A DNA stretch of 64,000 nt from Kitasatospora sp. SolWspMP-SS2h (GCF_003259315.1 NZ_QLLT01000010.1:1-64000); one strand, 5' to 3'; shown: positions 25,449 through 33,389, counted from the first letter of the stretch. Notes: a model not told the origin generated them from the letters alone. Made by a program: numbers and translations.

Positions 25449-25865
25449 ATGTCCGAGAGCGTCTCCACCGTCAAGGCCGAACTCGACCGGCTGACCGCCG
25501 AGTTCTTCGGCGCGTTCGACAACCGGGACGGCGGGGCCGCCGATGTCGGGCGGTTGCGGCGGCTGATGCTGCCCGGCGGGGTGATCGTGGTGACGGCGCC
25601 CCGCTACGCCGTGTACGGCGTCGAGGAGTTCATCGCCCCACGCGAACTGCTGCTCTCCGACGGACGGTTGACCGACTTCCACGAGTGGGAGACCGACGAG
25701 CGCACCGAGATCGCCGACGGCGTGGCCTGCCGGATCGGCGGCTACCGCAAGTCCGGCCTGCTGGACGGCGAACCGTACGTCGGCGGCGGCACCAAGACCT
25801 TCCAGTTCGCCCGCACCCCGGACGGCTGGCGCATCACCGCCTTCTCCTGGCACGACGAGCCGTAA
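25449..25865 (+). CDS. SnoaL/NTF2-like DUF4440-type protein
   Basis: 138 residues. The pattern of an N-terminal helix (LDRLTAEFFGAFDNRDG), a cone-shaped beta sheet and the closing strand with WRITAFSWHDEP is that of NTF2-like/DUF4440 proteins. No catalytic residues can be assigned. It stands alone between the VOC gene and the two-component system, on the plus strand; the start ATG follows a CGGTCC stretch without a strong ribosome site. Confidence 0.75.
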   Translation: MSESVSTVKAELDRLTAEFFGAFDNRDGGAADVGRLRRLMLPGGVIVVTAPRYAVYGVEEFIAPRELLLSDGRLTDFHEWETDERTEIADGVACRIGGYRKSGLLDGEPYVGGGTKTFQFARTPDGWRITAFSWHDEP

Positions 25866-25973
25866 CCGCCCGCCGACCGCCGCCGCCCACCCCCCACCAC
25901 TCGCCGCCCGCCGGGACCCCTCCCCGATCCCGCGCGGCCTCCTGTGCGACAGTCGGCGGTGGAGGTGGCGCGA

Positions 25974-26672
25974 GTGGCCGGGCGGGTGCTGGTGGTGGAC
26001 GACGACGCGGCGATCCGGCGGAGCCTGGAGCGCGGGCTGCGGCTGAGCGGGTTCCGGGTCTCGACGGCGGCGGACGGCGCCGGCGCGTTGGCGGCGGTGG
26101 CCGAGGAGCCGCCGGACGTGCTGGTGCTGGACGTGGGCATGCCCGGGCTGTCGGGGACGGAGGTGTGCCGGACGCTGCGGGCGCGGGCGGACGACACCCC
26201 GGTGCTGATGCTCTCCGCGCTGGACGAGCTCGCCGACCGGGTCGCCGGGTTGCAGGCGGGCGCGGACGACTACCTGGTGAAGCCGTTCGCGCTGGAGGAG
26301 CTGGTGCTGCGGCTGCACGCGCTGCTGCGCCGCCGCCCGCCGCAGTCCGCGGACCTGATCCGGGTCGGGCCGCTGCGGATTCACCCGGAGACCCGCCAGG
26401 CGTTCTGGGCGGAGAGCGAACTCCGGCTGACCAGGCGCGAGTTCGAGCTGCTCGCCCAACTCGCCCGGAACGCCGGCCTGGTGCTCTCCCGGGAGGTGCT
26501 GCTGGACCGGGTCTGGGGCTACGACTTCGAGGTGCGCAGCGACGCCGTGGACACCTTCGTCTCGTACCTGCGGCGGAAGCTGGAGGCCGACGGCCGCCCC
26601 CGGGTGCTGCACACGGTGCGCGGGGTGGGCTTCGTGCTGCGGGCGCCGGACGAGGGCGGGGCGGAACGGTGA
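25974..26672 (+). CDS. OmpR/PhoB-family response regulator
   Basis: 232 residues from GTG at 25974, chosen for GGAGG at 25961-25965; several in-frame GTG codons lie upstream. Receiver domain: acidic pocket Asp9-Asp11, phospho-acceptor Asp53 (VLVLDVGMPG) and Lys103 (LVKPF). The C-terminal winged helix shows ELRLTRREFELLAQL and VDTFVSYLRRKLE. It binds DNA when phosphorylated by the histidine kinase encoded next, with which it overlaps by four bases (GTGA). Target genes are unknown. Confidence 0.95.
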   Translation: MAGRVLVVDDDAAIRRSLERGLRLSGFRVSTAADGAGALAAVAEEPPDVLVLDVGMPGLSGTEVCRTLRARADDTPVLMLSALDELADRVAGLQAGADDYLVKPFALEELVLRLHALLRRRPPQSADLIRVGPLRIHPETRQAFWAESELRLTRREFELLAQLARNAGLVLSREVLLDRVWGYDFEVRSDAVDTFVSYLRRKLEADGRPRVLHTVRGVGFVLRAPDEGGAER

Positions 26673-28228
26673 GGCTGTCGACCCGGATCGCGCTCGGGGC
26701 GGCCGTGCTGGTGCCGCTGCTGGTGGCGGCGGCCGGGGTGCTGCTGCTGCCGCTGGTCGGGGCGGACCTGCACCGCCGCCAGGACGACCGGTTGGGTGCC
26801 CGGGCCGCGGCCGTCCTGCCGAACGCCCGGGCGCTGCTCGCGGCCGACAGCCGGAACCGCCCGAAGGTCGAGCAGAACCAGCAGCGCAAGCTGCTGGACG
26901 CGGCGCTGGACGCGGGCGTGCGGGTGGTCGCCGCCGACGGCACGGTGCTGATCTCGGCGGGCTCGCAGCCGGACGACCCGGCGCTGCTCCCGGACGCCCC
27001 GAGCGGGGGCGCGGTGACGGTCCGCCAGGGCGGGTCGGCCTGGCGGGTGCTGGCGGTGCAGGTGGGCGGCGGGAGCAGCGCCGGGACGCTCTGGGTGCTG
27101 GCCCCGGCCGGGGAGCCCGCGGACGAACTGCGGGCGGTGCGGCGGCGGGTGCTGCTGGTGGCGCTGGTCGCGGCGCCGCTCTCGGGGCTGATCGGTTTCG
27201 GACTGGCCGAGCGGGCCACCCTGCCGCTGCGCCGGCTGGGCCGCCGGGCGGCCGTCCTGGACCCGCGGGCGGGGCACGCGGCGTTCGCGCACGCCCGGAC
27301 GGGCACCGCCGAGGTGGACGAACTCTCGTCCGCGATCGCCCTGCTGCTGTCCCGGTACGACGAGCAGGCTGACCGCACCGCGCAGGCCCTGGACACCGCC
27401 CGGTCGTTCTCCTCCGCGGCCTCGCACGAGCTGCGCACCCCGCTGATGAGCCTGCGCACCAACCTGGACGTGCTGGCCGCGCACCCGGACCTCCCGGCGG
27501 GCGAACGGGCCGAGGTGCTGGCCGAGTTGCAGCAGGACCACGCCCGGATGCTGGACCTGCTGAGCGCGCTGTCCGCCCTGGCCCGGGGCGATCTGGTGGA
27601 GTTGTCCGCGTTCGGGCCGGTCGACCTCGCGGAGCTGGTGGACGCCGCGGTCGCCGAGGCCGCCCGCCGCCACCCGGACACCGTCTTCCGGATCGGTGAA
27701 CTCCCCTCCGAGGTCCGGGTGTTCGGCTGGGACGCGGGGCTGCGCATCCTGCTCGCCAACCTGCTGGGCAACGCGGCCGTGCACGGCCGCGCCGCCGCGC
27801 ACGGCCGCGAGGCCGGCCGGAACGCCGCCCCGGGCACCGACCTGGACGCCGACCCAAACGCCGCCGAGGACCCCGGTCCGAACGCCGCCCCGGATGCCGA
27901 CCGCCCCGCCGAGGTGACGGTCCGGCTGCGCGTCGGGGACGGCACCGCCCGGCTCACCGTGGACGACACCGGCCCGGGCATCCCGCCCGCCGAACGCGCC
28001 GCCGTCTTCCGCCGCTTCCACCGCCGCCCGGACAGCCCGGGGTCCGGCCTCGGCCTGACCCTGGTCGCCCAGCAGGCCGCGCTGCACCGCGGATCGGTGC
28101 GGGCCGCCGAGCGGCCGGACCGCCCCGGCTGCCGCCTGGAGGTCCGCCTGCCGCTGCTCGTCGCGGACGCGCCGACCGTACGGCTGCCCTCCCTCCGCGA
28201 CTGGCTGAGCGACCGCGGCGAGCAGTGA
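26669..28228 (+). CDS. Sensor histidine kinase
   Basis: 519 residues. Two membrane helices (about 8-30 and 158-181) bracket an external sensor of roughly 125 residues, followed by a HAMP-like linker, the HisKA dimerisation helix with SHELRTP (His253) and the ATPase domain: N-box NLLGNAAVHG, G1 box DDTGPGIP and G2 GSGLGL. Between the N-box and G1 box is an unusual insertion of about 40 residues, rich in Ala/Asp/Pro/Asn (near 371-411), where most kinases have about ten. It partners the response regulator upstream. The ligand is unknown. Confidence 0.94.
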   Translation: MRLSTRIALGAAVLVPLLVAAAGVLLLPLVGADLHRRQDDRLGARAAAVLPNARALLAADSRNRPKVEQNQQRKLLDAALDAGVRVVAADGTVLISAGSQPDDPALLPDAPSGGAVTVRQGGSAWRVLAVQVGGGSSAGTLWVLAPAGEPADELRAVRRRVLLVALVAAPLSGLIGFGLAERATLPLRRLGRRAAVLDPRAGHAAFAHARTGTAEVDELSSAIALLLSRYDEQADRTAQALDTARSFSSAASHELRTPLMSLRTNLDVLAAHPDLPAGERAEVLAELQQDHARMLDLLSALSALARGDLVELSAFGPVDLAELVDAAVAEAARRHPDTVFRIGELPSEVRVFGWDAGLRILLANLLGNAAVHGRAAAHGREAGRNAAPGTDLDADPNAAEDPGPNAAPDADRPAEVTVRLRVGDGTARLTVDDTGPGIPPAERAAVFRRFHRRPDSPGSGLGLTLVAQQAALHRGSVRAAERPDRPGCRLEVRLPLLVADAPTVRLPSLRDWLSDRGEQ

Positions 28229-28373
28229 GGACGGCCCCGGAGGGGGACGGCCCCGCCGGGCCGGTCCACCTGCCCACTCCCCCGGTCCGGCAATCTCGCT
28301 CGATGAGGTGAAGCAGCGTCACTTTTCCTTCTTATCAGTGCAGTTGGGACGCTCGCACGCCTCGCGCGCCCCC

Positions 28374-28403
28374 TTGTGCCGGTCCGCGCGGGCTTCCTAG
28401 GGT
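28374..28403 (+). promoter_or_regulatory. Leaderless promoter of the MetE-core gene
   Basis: TTGTGC (28374-28379) and TAGGGT (28398-28403) are spaced 18 bases, and TAGGGT ends seven bases before the ATG at 28411. No ribosome site is present, so transcription likely begins at the start codon. Confidence 0.65.
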
Positions 28404-28410
28404 CCGGATC

Positions 28411-29475
28411 ATGACCATTCCCACCGAGGCGATCGGTTCCCTTCCGCGCCCGCGCACCCTGCTGAACGCCCTCACCGACCACGCCGCCGGCCGGATCGAC
28501 GACGCCGAACTGGCCAAGCACCAGGAGGCCGCGACCGCCGACACCCTCGCCCGGCTGGCCGAGCTGGGGAGCCCGGTCCTGGTCGACGGCGAGCAGGCCA
28601 AGCCCAGCTTCCTCACCTACCCGGTGGCGGGCCTCGACTCGCTCGCGCCCGGCGGTGCGATCATCCCGTTCGCGGACGGCCACACCCGCGAACTGCCCGT
28701 CCTGACCGCCGGCCCGTTCCGCTACCGGGTGCGGGCCGCCGAGTACCTGCGCGAGGCCCGTCGGCACACCCGGCTGCCGGTGAAGCAGGCGGTGATCGCC
28801 CCGTCCGCGCTCAGCCTGCTCTACCCGGCGGACGGCATCGACGGCTACCCGCGCGAGGACTTCCTGCGGGACTTGGCCGACGAGGCCGAGGCCGACATCC
28901 GCGGCTGCCTGGAGGGCGGGGCGCACGCCGTCCAGCTCGACTTCACCGAGGCCCGGCTGTCGCTCAAGCTCGACCCCAGCGGCGGCCTGCTGGAGGACTT
29001 CGTCGCCCTCAACAACCGGGTGCTGAGCCGCTTCACCGAGGCCGAGCGGGCCCGGATCGGCGTGCACACCTGCCCCGGCGGGGACCAGGACTCCACCCAC
29101 AGCCTGGACGTCGACTACGCCGAACTGCTGCCCACCCTCTTCCGGTTGGAGGTCGGCAACTTCTACGTCCAGCTCGCCGGGGAGGCCGACCCGGAGCGGG
29201 TGCTGGGCGTCATCGCCGCGCACCTGCGCCCGGGCGCCCGGGTGTTCGTCGGCGTGACCGACCCGATCGACCCCCGGGTGGAGACCCCGGAGGAGGTCCG
29301 CGACCGGGTCCTGACCGCCGCCCGCCACCTTCCGGTGGACCGGCTCGGCACCTGCGACGACTGCGGCTTCGCCCCGTTCGCCGACGACACCTCCACCTCC
29401 CGCGAGATCGCCTTCGCCAAGATCGACGCCCGGATCAAGGGCACCGCGCTGGCCGCCGAGGCGCTCGGCCTGTAG
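28411..29475 (+). CDS. Cobalamin-independent methionine synthase-like protein (MetE C-terminal domain)
   Basis: 354 residues, about half of MetE, corresponding to its catalytic C-terminal TIM barrel. TEAIGSLPRP begins the domain, VQLDFTEARLSLK the substrate side, and the zinc-ligand regions appear as HTCPGG (His and Cys) and CDDCGF (Cys). Full MetE needs its N-terminal half for methyltetrahydrofolate, so this stand-alone core must take its methyl group elsewhere, as in archaeal core-MetE or epoxyalkane-CoM-transferase-like relatives. The methyl donor is not predictable. A leaderless promoter precedes it. Confidence 0.88.
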   Translation: MTIPTEAIGSLPRPRTLLNALTDHAAGRIDDAELAKHQEAATADTLARLAELGSPVLVDGEQAKPSFLTYPVAGLDSLAPGGAIIPFADGHTRELPVLTAGPFRYRVRAAEYLREARRHTRLPVKQAVIAPSALSLLYPADGIDGYPREDFLRDLADEAEADIRGCLEGGAHAVQLDFTEARLSLKLDPSGGLLEDFVALNNRVLSRFTEAERARIGVHTCPGGDQDSTHSLDVDYAELLPTLFRLEVGNFYVQLAGEADPERVLGVIAAHLRPGARVFVGVTDPIDPRVETPEEVRDRVLTAARHLPVDRLGTCDDCGFAPFADDTSTSREIAFAKIDARIKGTALAAEALGL

Positions 29476-29546
29476 GCCCGTCCCCTGCCACCCGCCGAGC
29501 CGGGCCCAGGGGACCGGCCGCCGGAGGCGGGTGGCAGGATGCCCGG

Positions 29547-30701
29547 ATGGAGCAGATCCTCGCGGCCGCCGCCCGCCTGCTGGGCAGCGGCCTGTCCGAC
29601 CCCGTCGACCTGGGCGGCAGCCGCCGGACCACCGTGCTGCGCTGCCGCACCGAGGACGGCGGCTCGGTCGTCGTCAAGGCGTACCCCGGCGGCCCGGACG
29701 CGCTGCGCAGCTTCACCGCCGAGGCCGCCGGGCTCACCCTCGGGGTGGCCGGTCCGCCGCTGCTCGCGGTCGACCCCGAGGTGCCGCTGCTGGTGCTGGG
29801 CGACCTCGGCTCCGCGCCCACCCTCGCCGACGTGCTGCTCGGCAGCGATCCGCGGGCCGCCGAGGCGGGCCTGCTCGCCTGGGCCCGCGGGCTGGGCGAG
29901 CTGGCCGCCCGGGCCGTCGGCCGCGAACCCGAACTCGCCGCGCTGTGGCGGCGGTTCGACGTCGGAGTGCCGACCTGGGCGGAGCAGCCCTGGATCGCGG
30001 AGAACGCCGCCGCCTTCCCCGGGGTGCTCGCCGCGGCCGGGGTCCCCGCCCCCGCGGGGCTGGCGGCGGAACTGGCCGCGGTCGGCGCCGTCGGCGGCCC
30101 GGAGTACCTGGCGTTCACCCCCGGCGACACCTGCCCCGACAACAACCTGCTCACCCCGGACGGGCTGCGGCTGCTCGACTTCGAGGCCGCCTGCTTCCAG
30201 TCGGTCTTCCTGACCGCCGCCTACTGCCGGATGCCGTTCTCCTCCTGCTGGTGCGTCTTCTCCCTGCCGCCCGCGCTGGCCCGGCGGGTCGAGGCCGCCT
30301 ACCGGGCCGAGGTCGTCCCGGTCCACCCGGCGCTGGCGGACGACGCCCGCTGGGAGGCCGGCATGCGCGACGCCACCGCCGTGTGGACCGTCGACGCCAC
30401 CGTCCGCCTGCTGCCCCGCACCGCCGAGGACGCCCCCCTGCACCCCACCCGCCGCCCGGTCCCGACCCGCCGCCAACTCCTGCGCCACCGCTGGCAGTCG
30501 GCCGCCCGCCTGGACGGCCTCCCCGCCCTCACCGCGACCTTCGAACGGCTGCTGCAGCAGACCGCCGACACCTGGCCGGTCGACCCCCTGCCCGGCTACC
30601 CCGCCTTCCGCCCCCAGGCCCCCGCCAAGACGGGCCCTAGCGCTCCAGCCGCAGTTCTTGGTCACTGCTCCTGGCCGCCTCGGATGCCTCCCGGAAGGTG
30701 A
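29547..30701 (+). CDS. Aminoglycoside phosphotransferase-fold protein
   Basis: 384 residues. Kinase-like lobes are visible: the ATP-binding Lys in GSVVVKAYPGG, the catalytic loop FTPGDTCPDNNLL (near 192-204; the usual H-G-D-x-x-x-x-N becomes T-P-G-D-x-x-x-x-N) and the metal-binding LLDFEAA (near 211-217). The replaced His in the loop is common in diverged members. It phosphorylates an unknown small molecule, if active. The last 65 bases overlap the convergent HxlR-type gene, and the tail after about residue 364 is antisense to it and poorly conserved in character. Confidence 0.78.
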   Translation: MEQILAAAARLLGSGLSDPVDLGGSRRTTVLRCRTEDGGSVVVKAYPGGPDALRSFTAEAAGLTLGVAGPPLLAVDPEVPLLVLGDLGSAPTLADVLLGSDPRAAEAGLLAWARGLGELAARAVGREPELAALWRRFDVGVPTWAEQPWIAENAAAFPGVLAAAGVPAPAGLAAELAAVGAVGGPEYLAFTPGDTCPDNNLLTPDGLRLLDFEAACFQSVFLTAAYCRMPFSSCWCVFSLPPALARRVEAAYRAEVVPVHPALADDARWEAGMRDATAVWTVDATVRLLPRTAEDAPLHPTRRPVPTRRQLLRHRWQSAARLDGLPALTATFERLLQQTADTWPVDPLPGYPAFRPQAPAKTGPSAPAAVLGHCSWPPRMPPGR

Positions 30702-31032
30702 CGACCGCTTCGCCGTTCTCCCGCGCCCATGCGGTGAGCATCCTGATGGGCTCCTCCAGGGTTCGCCCGAGAGCGGTCAGGCCGTACTCCACGCGCGGCG
30801 GCGCCTCGGCGTACGCGTGCCGCTCGACGAGCCCGTTGGCCTGGAGCCGGCGCAACGTCTGGGTCAGCACCTTGCGCGAAATGCCACCGCTCAGCTCGAC
30901 CAACTCGCCGTGGCGCAACGGGCCTTCGGTCAGCGCGAAGAGCGTGACCATGGACCACTTGCTGGCGATGATCTCCATGGCCAGGAGAGCGGGGCAGTCG
31001 GCGAGGAAGGCGATTCCGGGTCGCAGGCTCAT
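30637..31032 (-). CDS. HxlR-family winged-helix regulator
   Basis: 131 residues. The single N-terminal Cys (FLADCPALLAMEIIASKWSMVTLFAL) and winged helix (SGGISRKVLTQTLRRLQANGLVER, then PPRVEYGLTALG) mark the HxlR/YodB family, which often senses reactive electrophiles or oxidants through that Cys. TAACCT (forward 31040-31045) stands exactly seven bases before the ATG at 31032, so the transcript is probably leaderless. That -10 element is inside a repeated AGGT-ACCT motif, suggesting autorepression. It is divergent from a DoxX-like gene, its likely target. Confidence 0.92.
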   Translation of the reverse strand: MSLRPGIAFLADCPALLAMEIIASKWSMVTLFALTEGPLRHGELVELSGGISRKVLTQTLRRLQANGLVERHAYAEAPPRVEYGLTALGRTLEEPIRMLTAWARENGEAVVTFREASEAARSSDQELRLER

Positions 31033-31038
31033 GCCCCG

Positions 31039-31060
31039 AAGGTTACCTGGAGGTACCTGG
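31039..31060. promoter_or_regulatory. HxlR-type operator and -10 element
   Basis: The stretch holds two nearly identical palindromic boxes, AGGTTACCT and AGGTACCT, separated by GG, also readable as a direct repeat of TACCTGG. The minus-strand -10 (TAACCT) of the HxlR gene is embedded in it. Confidence 0.7.
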
Positions 31061-31128
31061 TGGCCGCCTATCGTCGTCGAGGTGCGCACGCCCCCTTACC
31101 CGCCTCTCGCACGATTGAGGTCTCAGCC

Positions 31129-31479
31129 ATGTTCGTCTCCCTCGCCGTCGTCACCGTGTTCATGTCGGCGCTCCTCCTGGTGTCGGCCGGGGCCAAGTCC
31201 CTGCGGACGCGGCACATCACCGAGCAGATGTCGACCCTCAGGGTGCCGAAGCGCATGATGGCCCTCCTGATCGGCGCTCAGATCGCGGGCGCGGCGGGTG
31301 TGATCGCCGGGCTCCGGTGGGGGCCCGTCGGAATCGCCGCCGCGATCGGCCTGACGCTCTACTTCGCCGGGGCGGTCGCCTTCCACCTGCGCGTCGGCGA
31401 CCGCAAGGGCGCGTCTCCGGCGGTGGTCCTCACCGTGACCTCCGTCGCCCTGATCGTGCTGCGTGCCGCCACCCTCTGA
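31129..31479 (+). CDS. DoxX-like small membrane protein
   Basis: 116 residues with four hydrophobic helices: an N-terminal one with LLLVSAGAKS, then MMALLIGAQIAGAAGVIAGL, a third with AAAIGLTLYFAGAVAFHL and a fourth ending VALIVLRAATL. This is the DoxX/DUF4870-like layout common beside HxlR or MarR regulators, linked in some actinobacteria to oxidative and thiol stress. ATG at 31129 lacks a strong ribosome site. It is divergent from the HxlR gene, which probably represses it. Confidence 0.88.
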   Translation: MFVSLAVVTVFMSALLLVSAGAKSLRTRHITEQMSTLRVPKRMMALLIGAQIAGAAGVIAGLRWGPVGIAAAIGLTLYFAGAVAFHLRVGDRKGASPAVVLTVTSVALIVLRAATL

Positions 31480-31499
31480 CAGCGGACGGCCGGTCCGAC

Positions 31500-31530
31500 G
31501 CCGGCCTCGACCGTGCCGGGTGAGGCCGGC
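31500..31530 (+). terminator. Hairpin after the DoxX-like gene
   Basis: Nine-base arms GCCGGCCTC (31500-31508) and GAGGCCGGC (31522-31530) lie 20 bases past the stop. Confidence 0.55.
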
Positions 31531-31750
31531 CTCCGGCGAGGACGGCCACCGCCGATCACCGCGGGTCGTGTCGACGAACGGGGATCGGCCGGTGGCCGTG
31601 GGCCGGAGCGTGGAACCTGCTCGGACGTCCGCCGGGCCGGCACCCGCTCACTCGTCCCTCCGTTCCACAGGGTTTCCACAAGAAGGGCCCCTACCGTCGG
31701 TCGGGTTCGGCCGGGGAGCCGGTCGGAATCCGGAACGGAAGGGGACGGCC

Positions 31751-32137
31751 ATGCGGATCGACCGGGCGGCGGCGGCCGCTGTCGGGGTACTGGCGCTGGC
31801 GGGCGGCCTGCTCGCGGCGGGGCCCGCGCAGGCGGCGACCGGGGCGCCGAAGTCGGACGGCGCGAAGGCGGTGTGCAAGCGGCTGCCGAAGACCCAGGAG
31901 CGGGTCGACAAGGCGCTGAACCGGCTGAACGGGGACGCCACCGTCGTGGGGTCGGTGGCGCGGCTCCAGCAGCGGGTGGACAACGCCCACAAGGCGGGGC
32001 ACGCCGAGATCGAGAAGTACCTGAACGACCGGCTGACCTTCCGCCGCGGCCTGCTGCCGACGCTCCAGACCCGCAAGGCGGACCTCGGCCCGGTGGCCGA
32101 CTGGTGCGCGAAGAACGCCCCGGCGGCCGGGAAGTGA
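31751..32137 (+). CDS. Small secreted protein, function unknown
   Basis: 128 residues from ATG at 31751, with GGAAGGGG upstream. A Sec signal peptide (hydrophobic core VGVLALAGGLLAAG, cleavage after AQA near residue 28) is followed by a helical mature part of about 100 residues with two Cys (VCKRL and DWCAK), probably one disulfide. Regular spacing of Arg and Leu in the middle (RVDKALNRLNGD, LQQRVDNAH) predicts a helical bundle or short coiled coil. The stop overlaps the start of a lipoprotein gene by four bases, so the two probably work together at the cell surface. Confidence 0.8.
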   Translation: MRIDRAAAAAVGVLALAGGLLAAGPAQAATGAPKSDGAKAVCKRLPKTQERVDKALNRLNGDATVVGSVARLQQRVDNAHKAGHAEIEKYLNDRLTFRRGLLPTLQTRKADLGPVADWCAKNAPAAGK

Positions 32138-32433
32138 CCCGCCGGCCCGCCGCCGGGCGAGCGGCCCTGGCGGCGCTGGCGCTGGCCTCGGCCGCCCTGC
32201 TGTCGGCCTGCGGCCCGACCTCCGGCGGGCCGTCCGGCGGTGCCGGGCCCGACGACGCGCAGCAGGTCCAGCAGATGCAGCAGCGGGTGGACGCCGCGGA
32301 CAGCGCCGCCGCCCAGGCCGAATCCGACGCCGCCCGACCGGACACGGACACCGGTGCCGGAAGCGGCACCGACCCCGGCCCCGGCGGCGCCGGCGCTCCG
32401 GCCTCCGGCAGCGCCTCCGCCCCCGGCAACTGA
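32134..32433 (+). CDS. Small lipoprotein, function unknown
   Basis: 99 residues from GTG at 32134, overlapping the upstream secreted-protein stop (GTGA). The lipobox LLSAC gives a lipid-modified Cys near residue 26. The mature part has a short Gln-rich helix (DDAQQVQQMQQRVDAADSAAAQAES) and then an Asp/Gly/Pro/Ala-rich disordered tail. It may anchor or hold the secreted partner at the membrane, with the helix contacting the helical partner, but this is inference from coupling. Confidence 0.75.
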   Translation: MTRRPAAGRAALAALALASAALLSACGPTSGGPSGGAGPDDAQQVQQMQQRVDAADSAAAQAESDAARPDTDTGAGSGTDPGPGGAGAPASGSASAPGN

Positions 32434-32457
32434 GGGCGCGGCGCGCCCCCGACCACC

Positions 32458-32495
32458 CCGACGGCCCGTGCTCTCCCCGGAGCGCGGGCCGTCGG
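32458..32495 (+). terminator. Hairpin terminator after the lipoprotein gene
   Basis: Perfect 11-bp arms CCGACGGCCCG (32458-32468) and CGGGCCGTCGG (32485-32495), loop of 16 bases, beginning 24 bases after the stop. Confidence 0.75.
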
Positions 32496-32588
32496 CCTGT
32501 CCGGCCAGCGGGACGGAAACGTCCGGGATGCGATCATGAGCGTGGCGGAACTTGACGCGCCGCCGCCGGGTCGTGAACCATCAGCGGC

Positions 32589-32666
32589 ATGAACTCCGGC
32601 ACCTTCCTGGTCTGCCGCCTGCACGTCGATCTGCGACGCCAGGCGAGCGACATGTGTGCCTGTTGA
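32589..32666 (+). CDS. Cys-ending leader peptide upstream of cysteine dioxygenase
   Basis: A 25-codon reading frame (ATG 32589, TGA 32664-32666) encodes a peptide with the pattern VCRLHVDLRRQAS followed by MCAC and stop. This matches the actinobacterial leader peptides of the form R-x-H-x-D-L-x-R-x-x-S-x-x-C that precede sulfur and cysteine genes. Three of its 25 codons are Cys, two at the very end (TGT GCC TGT TGA). Ribosome pausing at these codons when cysteinyl-tRNA is scarce could control transcription or translation of the cysteine dioxygenase gene 165 bases on. It has no strong ribosome site, so may be leaderless. No obvious terminator/antiterminator pair was resolved by eye. Confidence 0.7.
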   Translation: MNSGTFLVCRLHVDLRRQASDMCAC

Positions 32667-32831
32667 CGCTCACCGCGTAACCTCCGCGCGTGCCCTGTGA
32701 GTTGACACCAGGGCTCCGCGCCCCCGCTGCCAGACACCCCCTTTCCCCCGCTGTCCGCGTCTCCCCGCCCGCGCCCCGGCACGGGTGTCGGCGCCGCCGA
32801 CGGCCGCCCCGGCACACCCCGGAGGAATCCC

Positions 32832-33389
32832 ATGAGCACCGGCCTCGTCGCCACCCCCGAAACCGCCGCCGTCCCCGTCCCCGCCACCGCCACCGCCACC
32901 GCCGTCCCCGCCGGCGGCGCCACGCCCGCCCGCTCCCCGCTGTCCCCGAACGCGCTGCGCCGGATCGTCCGCGACCTGGCCGAGCGGCCCGAGCTCTGGC
33001 TGCACCGGGTGCGGCTGTCCGTGGGGGACCGCTGGTACGAGCGGCTGGAGCTGGCGGAGGACTACGAGGTGTGGCTGATCAGCTGGCTGCCGGGGCAGTC
33101 CACCGGGTTCCACGACCACGGCGGCTCGCGCGGGGCGTTCACGGTGGCGCTGGGCGAGCTGGAGGAGCTGGCGCTGGCCGGGCCGGAGCACGGGCTGACC
33201 GTGCGCCGGCTGCCGTCGGGCAGCGAGCGGGCGTTCGGGCCGCAGTACCTGCACGACGTCCGCAACACCGCGCAGGGCCCGGCGGTGACGCTGCACGCGT
33301 ACTCGCCGCCGCTGAACGAGATGTCGCACTACCAGTTGCGGGTCGACGGCCTGGTGAAGACCTCCACGGAGGAGGCGGCGCAGTGGTGA
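32832..33389 (+). CDS. Cysteine dioxygenase
   Basis: 185 residues from ATG at 32832 with GGAGGAA upstream. After a low-complexity N-terminus (to about 36) comes a cupin: HDHGGSRGAF with His94 and His96, and His141 in LHDVRN, the three-His iron site of cysteine dioxygenases. YSPP near 157-160 includes the conserved active-site Tyr region. It oxidises cysteine to cysteinesulfinate with oxygen. The stop overlaps the rhodanese GTG by four bases. A Cys-rich leader peptide upstream fits control by cysteine supply. A related mercaptopropionate dioxygenase cannot be excluded. Confidence 0.92.
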   Translation: MSTGLVATPETAAVPVPATATATAVPAGGATPARSPLSPNALRRIVRDLAERPELWLHRVRLSVGDRWYERLELAEDYEVWLISWLPGQSTGFHDHGGSRGAFTVALGELEELALAGPEHGLTVRRLPSGSERAFGPQYLHDVRNTAQGPAVTLHAYSPPLNEMSHYQLRVDGLVKTSTEEAAQW

